A stretch of DNA of 64,000 bases, from positions 42,992,501 to 43,056,500 of the forward strand of contig NC_072896.1 of NCBI RefSeq assembly GCF_027943255.1, read 5' to 3'. Shown in pieces: positions 47,657 through 58,333 of this stretch. The number at the start of each line of letters is the position of its first letter. Within the stretch, counting starts at the first letter, position 1. The translations under genes were made by a program, and so were the position numbers. The stretch is from Anastrepha obliqua. Its lineage: Eukaryota; Arthropoda; Insecta; Diptera; Tephritidae. The notes under the pieces were generated by a model. The model made no database searches and was not told the DNA's origin. It saw only the letters and a program-made list of their open reading frames with translations.

Positions 47657-48416
47657 CTAAGTTGTTCAGTAAGTTTTGCGATTCGATAAGAAAAACAGGA
47701 TTTTATAGTTGGAATTTTATTACTCAGTATAGTCTCCCTGAATATCAATTCACTTGTTTCAACGAGATCCCAATTTATTAATTTCATCCCTCAAGTGAGA
47801 ATCTGGAAGAGCTGCAAAATACGCTTCCGCTTCTGTTACGACCTCATCCTTCGATGAAAAGTACTTTATACACAAGTTTTTTAGGTATGGCAACATATAG
47901 AAGTCGCTACCAGCCAAATCTGGTGAATGTGGTGTATGCTTCAACAATACGAGGTTTAGTTCATGGATTTTAGCCATTGTCAAAATGCTCTTGTGACTAG
48001 GTGAAAAAGTATTTCTGTGATTACTGCTGTGTTTGGACGTCCTTGACGTGGGTTGCTGTTGTTGTTGTAGCAGTAACTTTGCCCTCTCAGTGGATTGTCT
48101 TCAAGGCTTGTTAAATTCAACAACACAACACTCTATTTTACTAATTGATGACGAAAAGTCCTCTATATTTTCAACATTCGTTCATAAATTTCCTTCGCAA
48201 AATAAAAATTCAATCACTGCACGATACTTAATTTTTTCCATTGTAATTTGTGACACGTCGAAACTAAATGGCTTGTAAACAAAGAATGAATTGACGAATA
48301 GACGAATTGAAATGATTGAAACATTCCTATGAAGAGCCCACCAACATAATAAGAAAATCTTCGGTTAGTAGCAACGTCCTCACTTATCGAACCGCAAAAC
48401 TTATTAAACAGCCTAG
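47657..48416 (-). mobile_element. Mariner deletion derivative (760 bp) with TIRs
   Basis: TA on both sides (47655-47656, 48417-48418). Ends CTAAGTTGTTCAGTAAGTTT and, on the complement of the right end, CTAGGCTGTTTAATAAGTTT, matching on into TGCGRTTCGATAAG. The minus strand has the transposase start MEKIKYRAVIEFLFCEGNL (ATG 48241) and, after a large deletion, LLKHTPHSPDLAGSDFYMLP (third catalytic Asp) and SSKDEVVTEAEAYFAALPDS. The first two catalytic Asp are missing. A piece at about 48049-48095 (TTGTTGTTGTAGCAG) is a short LINE or family B tail inserted inside. Confidence 0.85.
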
Positions 48417-48894
48417 TACATACGTTACGCAAGCCTCTCATTATATCCGTCTTAAATAATGGCCAAGCGATTTAAGTGTCACCGCTGGCTTATAAGGAAA
48501 CTCTTACAAAGAGGATTTGTAGATCGTTACAGGTTGGCTACGGCGTCGCGAACGCTACCACAAAGACCTGCATCAGATTCACGAGGCCATCGACATATGT
48601 AGCACAAAGAGTTAAAATACTGCGGTTACACTAGCTATGAAATGCTGTACGAAATAATGCGTATGTATACTAGTGCCGTAATAGCTTTTATCAATTTTGT
48701 AATATTTTATTTGAATTAAAAAAACTGCTAAAAAAATTGTTCTGTGGCAGTTGCAGATTCAGATTTTCATCTGCAGTATAAATCTTGTTTTCTCAAATCT
48801 AAAGGGTGGTTAAGTTTTAAGGGCCGGGGTTGAGTTTGAATAAAATACAATTTTTTTAAGAAAGTATTATCATTTCTCTTTATTATGATAATAT
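48417..48894. other. Non-coding stretch
   Basis: Nothing recognised beyond short AT-rich runs. Confidence 0.35.
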
Positions 48895-48954
48895 TGGTAT
48901 GGCTGAATTATGTATGGAACAAAATATCGGCCAAATGGCCGCCACGGCCTCGGC

Positions 48955-50522
48955 CACAGTGGTCAAGTAGCCCGACGTTTTGGTCAGAAAACAATAAGTC
49001 AAAGAGAAATAGTACGATTTTGATGAAATTTTTACATATAGGGTTTTTTATGTCGCTGATTCTGAAAATGAAATCAGAATTTCAAAATTCAAAATGGCGG
49101 ACCCAAAATGGTGGACATTTTTCGCGAATTCACAATCCCGAGGTTTTTGGGGTCGCTGATTGTGAATATGAGATCAGAATTTCAAAATTCAAAATGGCGG
49201 ACCCAAAATGGCGAACAGTTTTTGCGAAAAGTTTTCAGATTTTACTGAAGTTCACATTACCAAGGTTTTTGGTGTCTTTGATTTCGACAGTAGACGTACG
49301 ATCTTCAAAAGCATATGCCACATTAAAAGGAGGGAAAATATATCGTGAAAAATAATACACTTAAACTGAAAGTGACGCATCATACATTTATTTATGAAAC
49401 GAACTTAAATTTTAAAAGGAAGAACATACATTTATTCATATCTCCTCGTCATTGTTCACATCAAGGATGCTGTCTGAAAACTTCATTAATGTATATAAAG
49501 TAATATAAATATATTTATATTAATTTAAATTTATGTAAACTATTCACCGTTACGCTCGTTGAATCGTCCAACAAGCTTTTATTATTCTCCAGGAAACGAT
49601 TTTTCGTACTGCGAGCATCTTTCCATTTCTTTTACAAAAGAGAAATAACTTTTATCAAAGCCATTTTTGATTTTTCTTCGATAACATATGAAGGTGTTGC
49701 GTCGTCCATTAGTTTATTACAGATAATTTGTATTAAATTATCAAATTTTTCTAACAGAAAAACATCTTGGATGGCATCGAATATTTTCCTCCTTGTCCAT
49801 GAAAAAATTTTTCTCTTGAATCCTATTAAAAAAAAAAATTACTTTAAAATAATAATTTAATTACCATTTAAAAATACTTATTACATTTTTTTTTATTGTT
49901 TTAATAACAATATTCACTACAGGAATTGAGATAAAAATAAAAATGAACACTCTGCATATATTACATTCATTCCTAATATTTCCCAGGCATACACACAAAT
50001 AAAGCCAGTTTCGCCAAGCTCGGCAGCGACCTGCTGCAAAGAAAGCGTATTTTTGACGAGCGGGGATAGCGCGGGAGCAAGATCTAAACGGATTCGAAAT
50101 CTGTATACTTTTCTGCACTAGGAAACGTAAATATCTCCGCGGAAATTCGTGGCAATAAAAATAATTATCTACGAGAAGAAGTGCAATTGAAAAAAATAAA
50201 GGGTGAAAAAGGCTTGTACTGCGTCATTAATATTGCCTCTAAAAATACAACAATATGGTTACAGTAAAGTATTTTCGTAATGAACATACCTTTCGGAACA
50301 ACATCCATTTTAGTTTGCCCTTTTTCGTTGAAAAATGGTGAATCTGCAACAAATGGCACGTTTGAGCGTTCACCACGGAACATCTGTTCAATGTAAACAT
50401 CTGTCCCTTTGGATTTTAATGCTCCAGTGCCATCTGTTGACGAATATATGAAGCTTTACCTCAAACGGTAACTTTCGATTTTGGGATTTTTGGCCAGAAC
50501 GTCGGGCTACTTGACCACTGTG
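48955..50522 (-). mobile_element. Unassigned DNA transposon with CACAGTG termini
   Basis: Inverted repeats CACAGTGGTCAAGTAGCCCG, continuing ACGTTYTGGYCA, match over 32 bases with two differences. It sits inside a mariner ORF. No perfect TSD is visible (TCGGC left, CGATG right, if 5 bp). A 100-bp tandem repeat (GTCGCTGATTSTGAAWATGA, 49052 and 49152) with AAAATGGCGGACCCAAAATG lies near the left end. The minus strand carries a two-exon coding remnant. Superfamily unassigned: Transib ends start CACWATG, and hAT and P ends start CA. Confidence 0.75.
49535..50455 (-). pseudogene. Two-exon coding remnant of the CACAGTG element
   Basis: I do not recognise the protein. Exon 1 (about 50455-50290) reads STDGTGALKSKGTDVYIEQM, FRGERSNVPF, EKGQTKMDVVPK, and ends CGAAAG|GTATGT. 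The intron runs 50289-49823 and ends TTTTAATAG|GATTC. Splicing preserves the frame into exon 2: FKRKIFSWTRRKIFDAIQDV, EKFDNLIQIICNKLMDDATP, SYVIEEKSKMALIKVISLL, then TAA (49634-49632), after which the frame continues KKWKDARSTKNRFLENNKSL, LDDSTSVTV. A frame kept across a consensus intron is good evidence of a real gene. The nonsense codon and missing catalytic motifs suggest a defective copy. Confidence 0.55.
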
Positions 50523-51057
50523 CGATGGTCAAAATTTTCGATGACACTAAGGCATAATTGAGGTTCTATGCCATTACAGTGCCGAATTATCTCATCCTTT
50601 AGCTCTTGAATTGTTGCTGGTTTATCAACGTACACATTTTCTTTCAAATAACCCCAAAGAAAGAAGTTCAACGGTGTCAAATCACATGATCGTGGCGGCC
50701 AATTGACATCGCCGCACCAAACAGTCACTCTTTGTGGGTGCATTGGTTTTTCGGCAATCACTCTTGGATTATCATTCGCTCAAATGCAGCAATTCTGCTT
50801 ATTGACGAATCCACTGAGGTGAAAATGTACCTCATCACTGAAGATGATTTTCTTCACGAAACCTGGACGTTAAGATGTGGTTCACATTCAATATCGGCCC
50901 TTGAAATTTAACCTTTAGGAGAAATATCTATTATATTTAGGATCAATGAGGGAGTTGCATTTTAGGCAGTTTTTTTCTACTATTTAAAAGTTTTTTTTCA
51001 CAGAATATCTACATATGAGTTTATTCGTAAAATAATGATAATAGTCGATTCAATATG

Positions 51058-51565
51058 ATACGAGGCAATGAGATAGCGGATGAGCTAGCAAGAAAGGGCT
51101 CAACACTAGACATAGCAGAGGCGGTGGCAGTTTCCACCCCACTGAACACACTAAAAGCATCTATTGCTTCACACTATCAAGCTTTAGCCGAAAGAAGATG
51201 GAAGCAAATACCTACATGTATCACAACAAAAAACACATGGCCGTCATATAAAATCCAAAGGACAAATGACCTGTTAGGATGCTCTCGGCCAAACATTTCA
51301 CGGATTACTGCAACCCTTACAGGACATTGGAAAGTAGGGGATCATGCAGCTAGACTCAATCTACCCTTCAATCCTATCTGTAGAAGCTGTCAAGCGGAAG
51401 GGGTGAAGGAAAGTCTGTTCCACTATTTATGTGTCCGGGACTAGCCAGGGCCCGACTCCGATCCTTCGGTAAGCCTTTTCTACAGCAAATTAAGGAGATC
51501 TCAGTCATCGAGATAAAGGATTTGCTCCTATTCTTGGACCTCACTAAATGGATCTGACTTGGAAA

Positions 51566-51612
<47 letters not shown>

Positions 51613-51721
51613 ACTTCATCATCATTTCACGAGATAGTGGTATTAAAACGGTGCTGGTCACTAATTAGGAGCATTTCAGCTAAGAAATGTTCAACCACCT
51701 CAACAACAACAACAACAACAA
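51058..51721 (+). mobile_element. 5'-truncated LINE insertion with 12-bp TSD
   Basis: CGATTCAATATG flanks it (51046-51057, 51722-51733). The body opens in RNase H (RGNEIADELARKGSTLDIAE), runs through LLGCSRPNISRITATLTGHW and a knuckle CRSCQAEGVKESLFHYLC, is broken by a stop at 51442, then continues RARLRSFGKPFLQQIKEISV and LLLFLDLTKWI. The 3' UTR has a 45-base A tract and ends (CAA)n. A relative in reverse orientation is at 61515-61775. Confidence 0.9.
51567..51611 (+). repeat. A tract (45 A) inside the LINE 3' UTR
   Basis: Homopolymer within the 3' UTR, followed by about 90 further bases before the (CAA)n end, so it is internal and not the terminal tail. Confidence 0.85.
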
Positions 51722-52224
51722 CGATTCAATATGTCTGTGTCTGTATCCTTATTTAGTAAATTTGTATATTTTTGTTATACAATAAAGAAGCACCAATCAA
51801 AGCAGTCTTATTGATCAATGCGGGTGTAAAAGAAGCTTTTAACATCTGTATTACCCATTTGAAAATGCTATAAAAGGACTAGTTGTTTGCAACATTTAAT
51901 TGTTTTACTGCAACAGATTCCCACAGGGTTTGACTAGCAGTAATTCCTCTACTAATATAATATTATTAATTTATTGCAGTTTGTCAAGGTGCATTTGTCT
52001 AGTACATTGTATACTATCAAATTCAGCACATTTTCTCTATCTTCGCAATAGTTGCTAGAGCATTGTCGTAAATATTTATGAAATCCGAAGTTCGATTCTG
52101 CAGACAAGTAATTTTCTTACATAAGTCGTATTGGTCTTATTGAGGATTTATATTTCAAAGTAAACGGTGACTTGTCTGTTTTTTCACTACTGCAGCGTCT
52201 ATCCAGTAGAGGTTCCAACAAACA

Positions 52225-53130
52225 AAGGGATCAAAAACGACTATAAATATATTCTCGGATAGCCAGGCGGCCAAGATCAAGATCAATTAAGATCAAAGGT
52301 TGCACAGGAATGCCGGACAGCTACAAATGATATTAGCGTCGTATTCAAGGTCAGTCTTTCTTGGATTCCGGGGCACAGATATATTAGGGAAAATTGTAAA
52401 GCCGATGAGCTAGCCAGGAAAGGTACTGCTCTTTAGCTGCTCAGTGATAAAAGCACCATTGGGATACCTATGACCACGAGTAAACTAATAATCAAAAACA
52501 ATATCATTCAAGAGGCAAATAGATCATGTAGAGAGGAAGATAAATGCGTAACAGCTAGGCTACTATGGCCGCAAATAAACAAGAAAAACACAAAGGAAAG
52601 GAAAGCCTCTCAAGAGATGATATCTTGTTGTTATTGTAGCAACATAAACATTCCCCATATATGTACGGCGAATGCTGCTGAAGTGACAGTCCTTGACCGG
52701 GTATAAATCCGGGTCGTTCCGGTTACGTAGAACCGATTGTCGTGGGAACGAGAGTGGAGATCTCGAAGGTCGTGGCTTGTATAACCAGTCATTGGCTATT
52801 TGGCAGATATTCCATGAGACTAGAAGTTTTCTCCCATGAATATTGCTGTAATTGTAGAGATGAAATAGAGGGAGTAACAGTTGAGCACTTCCTTTCCTTC
52901 CAGCCATAGCTAAAACCAGAGCAGGTTGCCTAGGTAAATACTTTTTCAATTCTCTTACGGAGCTGTCTGGCGTGGGGATGGGACCAATCCTGCGCTTCAT
53001 AAGAGCCACAAAATGGTTTCACGATGGAAAGTAAATGAGGTACCCGTGCATCACAGTGGTATCACAACGGACCTGTAAGGTCTAAGTGAGTTGGGCGTAC
53101 AGACCGACTACTACCATAACCTAACCTAAC
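52225..53130 (+). pseudogene. LINE RNase H and C-terminal fragment, split by family B repeat
   Basis: Frames give VSLSWIPGHRYIRENCKADE, LARKGTAL (RNase H end), SKLIIKNNIIQEANRSCREE, and after the insert (52624-52747) EISKVV-type GHW sequence, a degraded zinc knuckle, AKTRAGCLGKYFFNSLTELS and GPILRFIRATKWFHDGK with a stop. The 3' UTR ends in TAACCTAACCTAACCT at about 53130. Several frame breaks. Confidence 0.7.
52624..52747 (-). repeat. Family B short retroposon inside a LINE
   Basis: Complement: GTTCCCACGACAATCGGTTC, TACGTAACCGGAACGACCCG, GGATTTATACCCGG, stem-loop CATTCGCC...GGGGAATG, GCTACAATAACAACAAG tail. Confidence 0.85.
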
Positions 53131-53224
53131 CTATCTGCCTAGGCTAATGTCTGTTTAGCCTAATGATAACTCTCCATTTTTGAATGCGTCGAAGTCATTT
53201 GTAATAGTGTGGTGTATGTTGATA

Positions 53225-53860
53225 TTCCTAAATTGTGGTTAGGTACCAGTTCCCTTAGCTTTACGGATAAGGTAAAGAATTTGCGATTTATTCTTAACTC
53301 AAAACTTACCCCTGCTGATCATATAATATAACTAAGGTTGTGAGAAGTGTAAATGCTGCATTGCGTAGGCTGAGAGCCTCTGAAACATTCGCGCCAGTGA
53401 AGACGAGGCGCAAATTAGTTCTCCAACTAAATAAAGGGCTCATTACCTACTCTGAGGTGGTATACAGCAAATTGGATTCAATATCTTGCCACAAACTTAA
53501 TGTGGCATTTAATAATGCTACACGTTTTGTATATGGGAATGGTAGATACGAGCATATATGTTCATATGTATCTGCCCGGCAAACAAAGGTACTGGTTTGC
53601 AGTCTTGAACATTATCTGTCTACTAGGAATTGCGTATTTACATTTGTGCAAACTTACTACTTATATATTCAAGTTAACTGCTTATCTATTGGGGAAGTTG
53701 ATAGCAGCAAGGCCTCGGAGACACAACAATTTCATTGTTTCAAAATTTAATTACCTAATATCATCTAGATTTATTTTCCATTAACGAGTTTCATTAATTT
53801 CAGATTTCAAAAAATTATTTTTTATTTCGAAAGTATAGACTTTTAAGAATATATCTACTG
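53225..53860 (+). pseudogene. LINE reverse transcriptase C-terminal fragment (second family)
   Basis: Reads LGTSSLSFTDKVKNLRFILN, SKLTPADHI, then VRSVNAALRRLRASETFAPV, LQLNKGLITYSEVVYSKLDS, HKLNVAFNNATRFVYGNGRY and, after frameshifts, FNYLISSRFIF. This is the thumb/after-RT region of a non-LTR element distinct from the one at 39245. Non-functional. Confidence 0.65.
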
Positions 53861-54439
53861 TCAAATTTTTGGAAGGATATTCCCAGTATTTTTGATTCTA
53901 TAGACGTTTTAGCAGGTAGAGGCATCACTGGTCGTATTCCACTCTCAAAACTTTACGCTTAATTATCTCAAAACTTCTTTTTTCGGCCTGGTGTTGTCAA
54001 AAAACATGCTATTCAACTGAATCGGCTGAAATTTTAAAATGTTGTTCACAACATCAATGCCTATCGCCCGTACTAGGATTTTCAATTATTTTGTATTTTT
54101 TTTTTATTAAAAAACTGAAAAACCCCGATTTTTAGAGTGTCAAATTCAAAACCGCGCCACTTTGTAAATGTTCTTTTTATTCTAGGACGGGATATATGTA
54201 GCTACACTCATCCTGATTAATAATTTTTTTTTGGTTTTTGTGTTTCAGAGAAATAGAAGAGCCAAAATGGAACATTTTTAAAATTATTAAAATTAATTAA
54301 ATTTTTTTTTATTTTTGTATGTAAAAGAAGTTAAATAAAGAGCATAAAAAATTTAAATATCGTTTTTCATTTTTTTTTTACTGTAAAAAAAAGTCCTGAA
54401 AATACCCTAAATCTTCGAGTTCTAGACCACCGGGACCCC
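53861..54439. other. Non-coding stretch
   Basis: AT-rich; immediately left of the MITE, CTTCGAGTTCTAGACCACCG may belong to another repeat. Nothing firm. Confidence 0.35.
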
Positions 54440-54443
54440 TTAA

Positions 54444-55173
54444 GGGGGGGGTAGGGTCACAAAATCGAATTTTTTTTTCTTCACTCATCTTATAGTAAAT
54501 CATTTCAAGAATGTTGTGTCAAAATTTTAAGTGGATCGGAGCAGAACTCTCAAAGTTATAGCCTTTGTAGGCACTCTACCTCGAATGCGGAGCATCGATA
54601 ATTTCTCAGAGTCATTTTTTCAAACGCGTTTTTCCCGAAACGACTTCTTAAAAGTCGGTGCCAATCACAACTCCGAAACTATTCCACCGATTCTTTTCAA
54701 ATTTGGCACACGTTTTCTAAATCAAAAATACCTCCCCCCTACACTGTTTTTTTTTTTATTTTTTGTTTTTTAAGGTTGTTTTTCACTTACAAATATGGCG
54801 AAATTTTTCGCCAAAAATGCTCGTTTTACGTTTTTTTGCCACCAAAACTACAAAAATGAAAAAAAAAAATTTTATTAATGTAGGGGGGAGCATTACGTCA
54901 TACTTTAACTGAAAAATTCGACTTTTTTAGTTTCAGATGATTCTACGACGAATGCCGATTGGCACCGCAGAGCACCTCTCGAAAAACATATCTCCAAAAA
55001 AACTCTGTCATGGGCTTATTTGTCAATATTTTATTATTAATATTTTTTAAAAACTTATTGAAAAGATGTACAATAACATGTAACTGATTTTATTAAAGTA
55101 TCTTAAGCCATATTTCTGTAAAAAAATTCACAAAAAAAGTGTTTTTTTTTTAGCGCTAAACCCTACCTCCCCC
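54444..55173. mobile_element. MITE with TTAA target site (copy C, 730 bp)
   Basis: TTAA at 54440-54443 and 55174-55177; ends GGGGGGGTAGGGT (left) and GGGGGAGGTAGGGT (complement of right). Internal inverted repeat ACCTCCCCCCTACACT (about 54730) / AATGTAGGGGGGAG (about 54881). Its right half recurs at 41113-41391 almost unchanged. Collinear with copies A and B, though most of the sequence differs. Confidence 0.85.
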
Positions 55174-55211
55174 TTAACGCTGTTAGAGTGTAGAACTCAT
55201 CACCCGACACT

Positions 55212-56240
55212 GTGAAGATTTACAGATTTAACTACAAGGTACAAGTCTATGATTACTTCAAAAGAATAAGAAGAAAAGATAAAGCGGATTTTGTGCGTCG
55301 ATTCATCACTACGGAAGAGACTTGGGTCGACCACCATGATTCCAAATCGAAACAAGAGGCGAAAGAGTGGTGTGAACCTGGCTCTTCGGCTCCGAAACCA
55401 GTTCGTGTCCAGAAATCCGTCAAAAAGGTAGGTAGGTAGGTAGGATGGCAAGATTACCCCAGGTACACTACAAGTAGCACTTACGTGCCGTTTTGATACC
55501 ATAATGTGGACCACTACCTGTGAAAGGATTTAGGGAGGAGAGAAAACCGTCTACAGCCATCCAGTGCTGTTGATGTAGCGGAGGAGAGAAAAGGGATCTA
55601 GGCTGGAGAATTTCTTCAAGTCATCCCCAAAGGGCATGCTAAGGAATCTCAAGCGCCTAGCCGCCAGAACCGGACATTTGCAGAGAAAGTGTTCCACAGT
55701 CTCTTTCTCTGCAGGATCCCCACAGCATCTGCAATAGGGGTTGTACGGAATTCCAAGCTTGCCCGCATGAGTGCCGATCACTCAGTGACCAGTGATCACC
55801 GCAATGAGTTTGGAAAGTGAATGGCGGGGGATTCCCATCACCTTAAGCGTTCTGTTTCTATCGTATTGAGGCCATGGTGCTTTTGAAATAGCACACGATG
55901 AGACAGACCTCCATCTGTCTTGCGCTTTTCTTAGAAAGAAGTTGTGTAGTTTTCCTTTAACAACGGTCAAGGGGATACCGATGTCTGAGAAGGGGGCAGC
56001 TGAAACCGGTTCTGCCGCCCCCTTCATGGCAAGCTCATCGGCAATTTCATTTCCCTCTATGTTCAAAAAGGTGTTAGCATCAGTTTTTTGGGATGCGAAA
56101 GTAATTTTGTTAGCGGATTACTTGCAAACTGGTAACACAACAAATTCTGAATATTATAGCAATCTTTTAGACCAGATGAAGGAAACAATTCGTGAAAAAG
56201 ACACAGTTTGCAAAAGAAAAAAGTCAAGAAAAATGTGCAT
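55212..56240 (+). pseudogene. Mariner (irritans-like) transposase fragment split by a LINE
   Basis: First part (55236-55427): KVQVYDYFKRIRRKDKADFV, RRFITTEETWVDHHDSKSKQ (first catalytic site, TEET instead of TDET/MDET), EWCEPGSSAPKPVRVQKSVK. After the LINE, 56064-56240 resumes KKVLASVFWDAKVILLADYL, NSEYYSNLLDQMKETIREK. Later parts with the other two catalytic residues are missing. The TSD TCAAAAAGGT (55420-55429, 56063-56072) proves the interruption. Confidence 0.85.
55430..56062 (-). mobile_element. 5'-truncated LINE with 10-bp TSD
   Basis: Minus strand: NIEGNEIADELAMKGAAEPV (RNase H end), VVKGKLHNFFLRKAQDRWRS, LIAVITGH, one TGA (55784-55782) then in the same frame VIGTHAGKLGIPYNPYC, RCCGDPAEKETVEHFLC and YINSTGWL. 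The 3' UTR ends in (TACC)n at 55430. Same family as 13297-13648. The only lesion in the remaining frame is that one nonsense codon. Confidence 0.9.
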
Positions 56241-56278
56241 TTAATAATGACTAAAATATGGCTACATAGTCAGTTGAG

Positions 56279-56498
56279 CCACAAACTTTCCGAAATGACC
56301 GAATAAGTTTTTTCTAATAGCGGTCGCCAGGCCAGCAGGCAATGCTAAACCTACGAGTGTATTTCTGCCATCAAAAAATCCTCAAAAAAAGCCAGGCGCC
56401 GTAAAACTGTAGGTCTCCCTATTTGTGGGAAAACATCAAGACGATGTTCATCACCATAAATTGGAAGAGGAGCTCAGCAAAATACCAAAAGAAGTGGT
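56279..56498 (+). repeat. SINE family A copy, 3' part
   Basis: TCTAATAGCGGTCGCCAGGC, GAGTGTATTTCTGCC, CTGTAGGTCTCCCTATTTGT, ACATCAAGACGATG and a GAGGAGCTCAGCAAAATACC end. The tRNA-like head is missing. Confidence 0.75.
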
Positions 56499-56526
56499 TA
56501 AGCGTAATTTTCATATTTACATATAC

Positions 56527-57083
56527 ATTAGGCCAGGTCGATTTGTGGGGAGGCAAAAAAATCGCCCATTGCTCTGTGAAAATCATATTCTAGGGATCAA
56601 AATAAGAAACTTTGCCGAAGGAACCATACCTCTAAAACGAATTCTGATGTCCCCCAATTTGGGTCGAACTTTTAGTGTCTTTTGTGGGGAGGCAAAAAAA
56701 TCGCCCATTGCTCTGTGAAAATCATATTCTAGGGATCAAAATAAGAAACTTTGCTGAAGGAACTTTTTAGTTTCTTTTCTATAACTCACTTAAATTAATT
56801 TTTTCATTTGCATATGTTCTGACTAAATAAATTTCTTTAGAGAAAAAATAGATATTATTATAAATAAATAATAAATATTATTATAAATAAATAAAAATAA
56901 AGAAAAAACATAGCCATTTAGCTGATTTTTTCATGTAAAGACCAAAAATAGTGATATTTTGAAATGGGGGACAAGAGAATTCGTTTTAGTGGTATGGTTC
57001 CTTCGGCAAAGTTTCTTATTTTGATCCCTAGAATACGATTTTCACAGAGCAATGAGCGATTTTTAAATCGACCCGCCCTAATA
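56527..57083. mobile_element. MITE with long TIRs and internal duplication
   Basis: Left end ATTAGGCCAGGTCGATTT and right end (complement) ATTAGGGCGGGTCGATTT; similarity continues about 110 bases through CCCATTGCTCTGTGAAAATC, TATTCTAGGGATCAAAATAA and GAAACTTTGCCGAAGGAACC. The left arm is partly duplicated in tandem with a 139-bp period (TTTGTGGGGAGGCAAAAAAA at 56542 and 56681). No coding capacity; the flanking TA/TTA is compatible with several superfamilies. Confidence 0.75.
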
Positions 57084-58193
57084 TACATATTTATATATAC
57101 ACAAATTATTCAGTCAACTTTATTTGAAATTAATCAAAATTAATTGCAGGAGAGAAATAATCTACAATAAATCACAAAAGGCACCTCAAGTAAATAAATA
57201 GTGGTTTATGAGATGAATATTGAGCTCTCTGCATAAATTATTTAACCGTGACGGTATTTTATTTAAAATGTATTTAATATTTTCATACAATAATCTCTTG
57301 AGTTTCAGCCTCCCATTTCAATGCGTTGTTAGGAGTTAGGTTGCTCGTGCGTGAGCTCCGCAACTAGACCCCATGGCTCAAGGCAGAAGTTAGGTTGTAA
57401 CCATTGTCACACTCTGGCTGTTACCTCGGGTTAACTTTTCCCTTCCCCAGTGAGGATTATCCGCGATTCTCTCGGTAACTTCTTCGTCGTGACATTCATA
57501 GTAACTTTTGCTTTGTGACTTTTATGTTTGTTTGGGCTGAAATGTATGACTAAAAAGATGGTAATAGCTTTTACTACAGCGGCGAACACCACTGTTTCTA
57601 AATTGATTTCTTATCGTAGAGTGCCAAAGGCAGTTTGGAGCTGTTAGTGCTCTCGGAATCCATTTTTGTGAGATAATTCGTTGTCATTAATTTTACCTTT
57701 CCGTATCCTCCTTCTACTCTTACCGCAATACTGTTATATTGTATTATTCCTAACATGAGGTATTATTATCCAAGGCTGCATTATAATTGTCATATGGAAC
57801 TTTTTTAACTCTTAAAATTCTGTATTTTTTCCGAAATTGACGACAAACATTGTAATAAGGCTAAGATATACATAGAATATGTGGTGTGCACGAGAAGTCG
57901 GAGGTCGCTATCCTTAAAATCCCAGAAAGACTGACTGACTACCCCTAACCCATTAATTAATTTACCTTGTGGTTGTAAAAAGAGGAAAATAAAAATTTCA
58001 AAGCTTAAAATGAAAAAAATATTAAAATAGTTATAAATCGTTTTATTGGTTGTTGTCTCCTTCTTTATGGGAGCCCATAGAACACAACGACGTCGCGAGG
58101 CCTTTTTATGGGTAAATGATCGCCATTATTGAAAATATCCTTCTTTGACTGCTTATAAGGCCTGCCGCCTGTTTGATAGGTTTTTAACTATGT
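57084..58193. other. Non-coding stretch
   Basis: About 1.1 kb with nothing recognised; right end is the target of the family B insertion. Confidence 0.4.
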
Positions 58194-58207
58194 GAGTGCC
58201 GATCCCT

Positions 58208-58333
58208 TGTTGTTGTTGTAGCAGCATAAACATTCCCCATACTTACATACGGGGAATGCTGCTGAAGTGACAGTCCTCGGCCGGATATAAATCCGTGTCG
58301 TTCCGGTAACGTAGAACGGACTGTCGTGGGAAC
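58208..58333 (-). repeat. Family B short retroposon with 14-bp TSD (126 bp)
   Basis: GAGTGCCGATCCCT is repeated at 58194-58207 and 58334-58347. On the complement: GTTCCCACGACAGTCCGTTC, CGGATTTATATCCGGCCGAG, GACTGTCACTTCAGCAGCAT, a stem-loop CATTCCCC...GGGGAATG and a GCTACAACAACAACA tail. It has no tRNA-like promoter that I can see, so it may be a LINE 3' tail that amplified, or a SINE. Confidence 0.88.

Larger units (their letters stand above)
48895..50900 (-). pseudogene. D41D mariner transposase, deleted and interrupted
   Basis: On the minus strand from about 50900: KKIIFSDEVHFHLSGFVNKQ (first Asp), a stop, ANDNPRVIAEKPMHPQ and RVTVWCG joined directly to DVNWPPRSCDLTPLNFFLWG; the block with the second Asp is deleted and the third Asp is Asn (LTPLN). 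It continues to SVIENFDHR at 50523, is interrupted by the transposon at 48955-50522, and resumes at 48954 with RGRGGHLADILFHT and a stop at about 48914. The two sides join in order, so one copy was split. Confidence 0.85.

Noticed and set aside
48885..49355. 156-codon plus-strand ORF with repeated SEFQNSKWRTQNGGH-like units
   Set aside because: It spans a mariner end, a transposon terminus and a tandem repeat; the repeat, not coding selection, keeps it open.
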